From: Deltaproteobacteria bacterium
GTDB taxonomy: Bacteria > Desulfobacterota > BSN033 > UBA1163
Direction of reading: 5' to 3'
Length of the DNA: 8,935 nt
Assembly: GCA_016875155.1 (NCBI GenBank)
Contig: VGSD01000087.1
Span: forward strand, 1-8,935
In this document: one piece after another, positions 7,139 through 8,935 of the stretch
Layout: each line of letters begins with the position of its first letter
Numbering within the stretch: position 1 is the first letter of the stretch
Position numbers and translations under genes: made by a program
The notes under the pieces: model-generated
What the model was told of the DNA's origin: nothing
Databases searched by the model: none
What the model saw: the letters and a program-made list of their open reading frames with translations, nothing else

Positions 7139-7930
7139 ATGAAGAATCAAACCTTTGTAGTGTATGTAGATGAATCAGGAGACGAGGGATTTTCATTCGG
7201 AAAAGGAAGTTCGGATTGGTTTGTGCTTTCCGGGGTGATCACAAAGAAGGAAACCGATTCTGATACCGTCAAACTGGTTGACCGCGTTAGAGTTCGCCTG
7301 GGAAAGCCAGAAAAGAAGCCTCTTCATTTTAGAGATCTTAAACATGAACAGAGGTTGCCTTTTGTCGGAGAGATTAACCAGGCAAGAATTCGGATCGTTT
7401 CTATTCTGATCCATAAACCTTCTCTCCGGGAATCAGAGAAATTCCATGAGCGTTACAGGCTTTATTATTATGCGGTTCGTTATCTCTTGGAAAGAGTCTC
7501 ATGGTGTTGTCGAGACCATAAGCTCCCAATCGACAAAGGTGATGGAAGCGCCCAAATCATATTCTCAAACCGATCGGGGATGTCCTTTCAAGAAATGAAA
7601 GACTATCTCAACCTCCTTAAGGAACAAACCCGTCTATCCGATGTTAGGATTGATTGGAATGTAATCAGAACAGATAACTTCATAGCTTATTCACCCGGGA
7701 AGAAAATGGGTCTTCAGATTGCGGATGCTGTGGCAAGTAGTGCTTACTATTCGGTTCAGCCGTCACAACATGGCTATACGGAAGACAGGTATATTCGAAT
7801 GCTAAAGCCAGTCCTATATCATCATCGTGGACAGTATCTTGGATATGGTTTGAAGTTCTGGCCGAGGGAAGTTCACGGGTTGTTGCAAAGTGATGAAAAA
7901 ATGGAGTGGATAAGATCAGATTTCAAATAA
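7139..7930 (+). CDS. DUF3800 domain protein (RNase H-like fold)
   Basis: This is a 263-residue protein spanning a whole DUF3800 domain. It opens with the hallmark YVDESGDEG (Y9-G17; acidic residues D11, E12 and D15), has PLHFRDLKHE about residues 61-70, a QIIFSNRSG strand (about 138-146), and ends the core with LQIADAVASSAY, whose D196 is the usual late acidic residue. The acidic residues placed at the first strand and the late helix are those of an RNase H-like metal-binding site, so a nuclease-type activity is predicted; family function is not firmly established. ATG 7139 is preferred over TTG 7130 by codon identity and by homologues starting just before the first strand. Neither has a clear ribosome site, so translation may be weak or leader-dependent. 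An operator-like dyad lies upstream, and a small-RNA gene converges on its stop codon. Confidence 0.85.
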   Translation: MKNQTFVVYVDESGDEGFSFGKGSSDWFVLSGVITKKETDSDTVKLVDRVRVRLGKPEKKPLHFRDLKHEQRLPFVGEINQARIRIVSILIHKPSLRESEKFHERYRLYYYAVRYLLERVSWCCRDHKLPIDKGDGSAQIIFSNRSGMSFQEMKDYLNLLKEQTRLSDVRIDWNVIRTDNFIAYSPGKKMGLQIADAVASSAYYSVQPSQHGYTEDRYIRMLKPVLYHHRGQYLGYGLKFWPREVHGLLQSDEKMEWIRSDFK

Positions 7931-7946
7931 AAAAGCAGGTTCTGGG
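7929..7946 (-). terminator. Intrinsic terminator end of the small RNA
   Basis: Read on the - strand, CCCA and ACCUGC (the 3' arms of P2 and P1) are followed directly by TTTTTT (7934-7929). The paired 5' arms are about 65-75 bases upstream, so the whole RNA acts as the terminator hairpin. The U run lies over the last two bases of the DUF3800 stop codon. Confidence 0.6.
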
Positions 7947-8017
7947 TCTCAGGATCCCACCCACTTAGGGCTGCCATCCTCACGGACGACCTGAGAATAA
8001 TCCCACGCACACCTGCC
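7929..8017 (-). ncRNA. Structured small RNA gene convergent with the DUF3800 gene
   Basis: On the - strand an RNA of about 89 bases is bounded by a consensus promoter and a U6 tract. Stem P1: GCAGGU (8016-8011) pairs with ACCUGC (7940-7935), directly before the U run. P2: UGGG (8005-8002) pairs with CCCA (7946-7943). P3: CUCAGG (7995-7990), loop UCGU, CC, one bulged G, then UGAG (7982-7979). P4: GGAU (7979-7976) with AUCC (7955-7952), an internal loop, then GCCC (7971-7968) with GGGU (7962-7959) around loop UAAGU. P3 and P4 compete for one or two bases at their border. A G-U pair in P4 would be A-C on the other strand, which favours the - strand. The 3' end overlaps the DUF3800 stop. Several structured RNA motifs in Rfam are named after DUF3800 because they lie near such genes; whether this is one is untested. 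Function unknown. Confidence 0.72.
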
Positions 8018-8023
8018 ATTGTC

Positions 8024-8052
8024 TTTATACGCTTTGGGTAAGAATTTGTCAA
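8024..8052 (-). promoter_or_regulatory. Consensus sigma70 promoter for the small RNA
   Basis: On the - strand a perfect -35 TTGACA (8052-8047), an exact 17-base spacer (8046-8030) and a -10 TATAAA (8029-8024, 5/6 match) place the start at about 8017-8018. That is one or two bases before the first paired base of the RNA. It is the best promoter match I noticed in the window. Confidence 0.75.
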
Positions 8053-8092
8053 GATATTTTACAAAGCTTTATAGATAGCTGAAAGGAGACAA

Positions 8093-8117
8093 GGGGAAAT
8101 AATTGGAAATTGACACT
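8093..8117 (+). repeat. 25-base direct repeat, copy 2
   Basis: GGGGAAATAATTG followed by GAAATTGACACT differs from the copy at 7031-7055 at four positions. It lies upstream of the small-RNA promoter, so the two copies enclose the DUF3800 gene, the RNA and its promoter. It also sits in the loop of a weak hairpin, GAGACAA (8086-8092) with TTGTCTC (8119-8125). Confidence 0.5.
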
Positions 8118-8306
8118 TTTGTCTCTTGGGCAAAACCCAGAAAAATGAAGGAGCTTGATCTGTATAAAGACTTCAGGGATGTTCATGCGGAGCGTGCCTG
8201 CGTGCATTAAGCATCAGATGCAATCCATAAAAAGTCAATTCGTTTCCAATGCGCCTGCCTGCGGTAGGTAAGGAATGCGGAATTTGATAGGATCGGGGCA
8301 ATGATA
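8118..8306. other. Intergenic stretch without a recognisable gene
   Basis: No convincing coding region is present. A short open frame from TTG 8103 to a TAA near 8210 (about 34 codons, containing KELDLYKDFRDVHAE) matches nothing I know. Small palindromic pieces occur: CTTGGG/CCCAG around 8125-8140, TGCAT/ATGCA around 8203-8221, and CCTGCCT with the imperfect partner AGGTAAGG around 8254-8273. The last resembles a worn REP-type palindrome. Confidence 0.4.
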
Positions 8307-8642
8307 TCATTCGGGGTCATTGAGTTTCTCCAGTGCACGAGCGAATTTTTACAATTGTTCCCCGGTGAGTTTTTGCCCTTTGAGGGTTCTAAAAACTAAC
8401 GGCAGTTTAGCGACGATATTCCTGTCTGCAAGCAAATCTTCAGGAATGCGACCAGCGTCTGTTCGTGCGATATCAAAGAACTCTAACCATTCTTCACTTC
8501 CTTCCTCGATCCCCAAGCATTTTGCATAGTGAGCCAATTTTTCTCTTGATTGTGGGGGTGGCAATATTCCCCTCTCTATTTTACTGATATTTCCGGGGTC
8601 CAATCCATTTTCCAGACAAATCATTTTAACATTTCGAATTTT
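8307..8642 (-). pseudogene. Decayed XRE-type helix-turn-helix regulator
   Basis: The readable protein begins around ICLENGLDPGNISKIERG, the second and third helices of an XRE/Cro HTH. It continues with ILPPPQSREKLAHYAKCLGI, then a C-terminal part with GRIPEDLL and LPLVFRTLKG typical of this regulator type. The first helix (normally 20-25 residues) is missing: the frame meets TAA at 8645-8643 only six codons above ATG 8624. At the 3' end the frame stops at TAA (8351-8349) after LTGEQL, yet it continues in phase with KFARALEKLNDPE before a TGA at 8309-8307. This looks like the true C-terminus cut by a GAA-to-TAA change. Such regulators often pair with toxins or ImmA-type proteases; no partner is adjacent. 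It was probably inactivated together with arrival of the neighbouring repeat element. A shortened product from ATG 8624 is possible but would lack a complete HTH. Confidence 0.65.
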
Positions 8643-8654
8643 TTAATGTTCTCT

Positions 8655-8677
8655 ATTAATTGGAGTCTGTTTATAAA
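8655..8677 (+). repeat. Left terminal inverted repeat of the MITE-like element
   Basis: ATTAATTGGA followed by GTCTGTTTATAAA; the reverse complement of the right end differs at two positions (8662 and 8664). Confidence 0.7.
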
Positions 8678-8854
8678 TTCCCTTTTTCCGTCATGCCGGA
8701 CTTGAGGAGCCTGCCCCGTTCTTGATACGGGGGCATCCAGAAGGTCTTGAAAGAACTGGATTCCGGTCGTTGCGACTCGCCCACCAGGAGCGGGTCCGCC
8801 TCGGGCGGAAAACCGAGCTTTCACCGGAATGACAACCTTTGGGGGAACCATTAG

Positions 8855-8877
8855 TTTATAAACAGACACTAATTAAT
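8855..8877 (-). repeat. Right terminal inverted repeat of the MITE-like element
   Basis: TTTATAAACAGAC followed by ACTAATTAAT, the inverted partner of the left end. It is GC-poor against the GC-rich interior. Confidence 0.7.
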
Positions 8878-8935
8878 GGCCCATTCCCGGAGGGCACCCT
8901 CGAACCATGAAAATCCATAACCCCCCTCTATTCCC

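Larger units (their letters stand above)
8655..8877. mobile_element. MITE-like element with 23-base terminal inverted repeats
   Basis: A 223-base element is bounded by inverted repeats at 8655-8677 and 8855-8877 that match at 21 of 23 bases (shared core GTCTGTTTATAAA). The outermost ATTAAT is itself palindromic and appears on both sides, so TTAA or ATTAAT may be a target-site duplication and not part of the repeat. Inside are a second inverted pair, GTCATGCCGG (8690-8699) with CCGGAATGAC (8824-8833), and GC-rich hairpins: CCCCGT/ACGGGG (8714-8732) and TCCGCC/GGCGGA (about 8801-8815). No transposase gene is present, so it is non-autonomous. It lies about 10 bases from the truncated 5' end of the XRE gene. 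Confidence 0.68.

Noticed and set aside
7935..8016. + strand terminator for the DUF3800 gene
   Set aside because: The inverted repeats are present, but on the + strand they are not followed by a T run (CATTGTC follows). The U tract exists only on the - strand.
8103..8210. Short + strand frame from TTG 8103
   Set aside because: It has about 34 codons, starts inside the repeat copy, has no known family and shows no sign of conservation.
8621..8869. 82-codon - strand frame across the MITE-like element
   Set aside because: It spans both inverted repeats and the internal palindromes, reads as low-complexity G/P/R and resembles no protein. It appears to be a by-product of the repeat. Its last residues (IENIKKFEMLK) look faintly like an HTH first helix, but the frame does not join the regulator.
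8878..8935. Start of a - strand gene (a G-rich ribosome-like site before ATG 8918)
   Set aside because: The reading is only about 25 codons with no recognisable family, and the G run may be part of the GC-rich flank. There is too little sequence to support a call.

Overview
The window looks like a bacterial chromosome segment running from ordinary housekeeping genes into an accessory, defence-type region. The source is probably a Gram-negative anaerobe of the Desulfobacterota/Nitrospirota kind. That guess rests only on the style of the FmdB-type zinc-ribbon protein, the moderate GC content and the REP-like repeats, and it is low confidence. I see no rRNA, tRNA or CRISPR array.

Layout on the + strand. 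Positions 2-1322 hold the 3' part of an MFS transporter gene overlapping a small zinc-ribbon gene; both are GC-richer and look like core genes. Positions 1492-6302 hold a probable operon of three genes. The first is a RadC/UPF0758 N-terminal DNA-binding domain with no JAB domain. It is joined by an ATGA overlap to a 1156-residue PD-(D/E)XK nuclease plus N6-adenine methyltransferase of type IIG/Eco57I style. The third is an ArdC-like protein with an ImmA/IrrE-type zinc peptidase domain. Positions 6406-6977 are wreckage: the N-terminal AlbA_2 (Schlafen-like) domain of one gene runs, with a frame change, into the zinc-binding tail of a DUF1998/MZB helicase-type protein. That tail has no start codon. 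Positions 7139-7930 encode a DUF3800 protein with an RNase H-like fold.

The most striking element lies just past the DUF3800 stop codon, on the opposite strand. A textbook promoter (TTGACA, 17-base spacer, TATAAA) is placed to start an RNA of about 89 bases at 8017. The RNA folds into a closed multi-stem structure and ends in six U residues that overlap the DUF3800 stop codon. This is a compact small-RNA gene convergent with DUF3800. Related 25-base direct repeats (7031-7055 and 8093-8117) bracket the pair, so it may move or be inherited as a cassette.

The right end (8307-8935) holds a decayed XRE-type regulator on the - strand, with its N-terminus missing and an apparent nonsense codon near its end. 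Beside it is a 223-base MITE-like element with 23-base terminal inverted repeats and internal REP-like palindromes.

Taken together, I infer a partly decayed defence island. The restriction-modification operon looks intact, the AlbA_2/DUF1998 genes are deletion remnants, and the DUF3800-small RNA pair is an apparently intact unit whose function is unknown.
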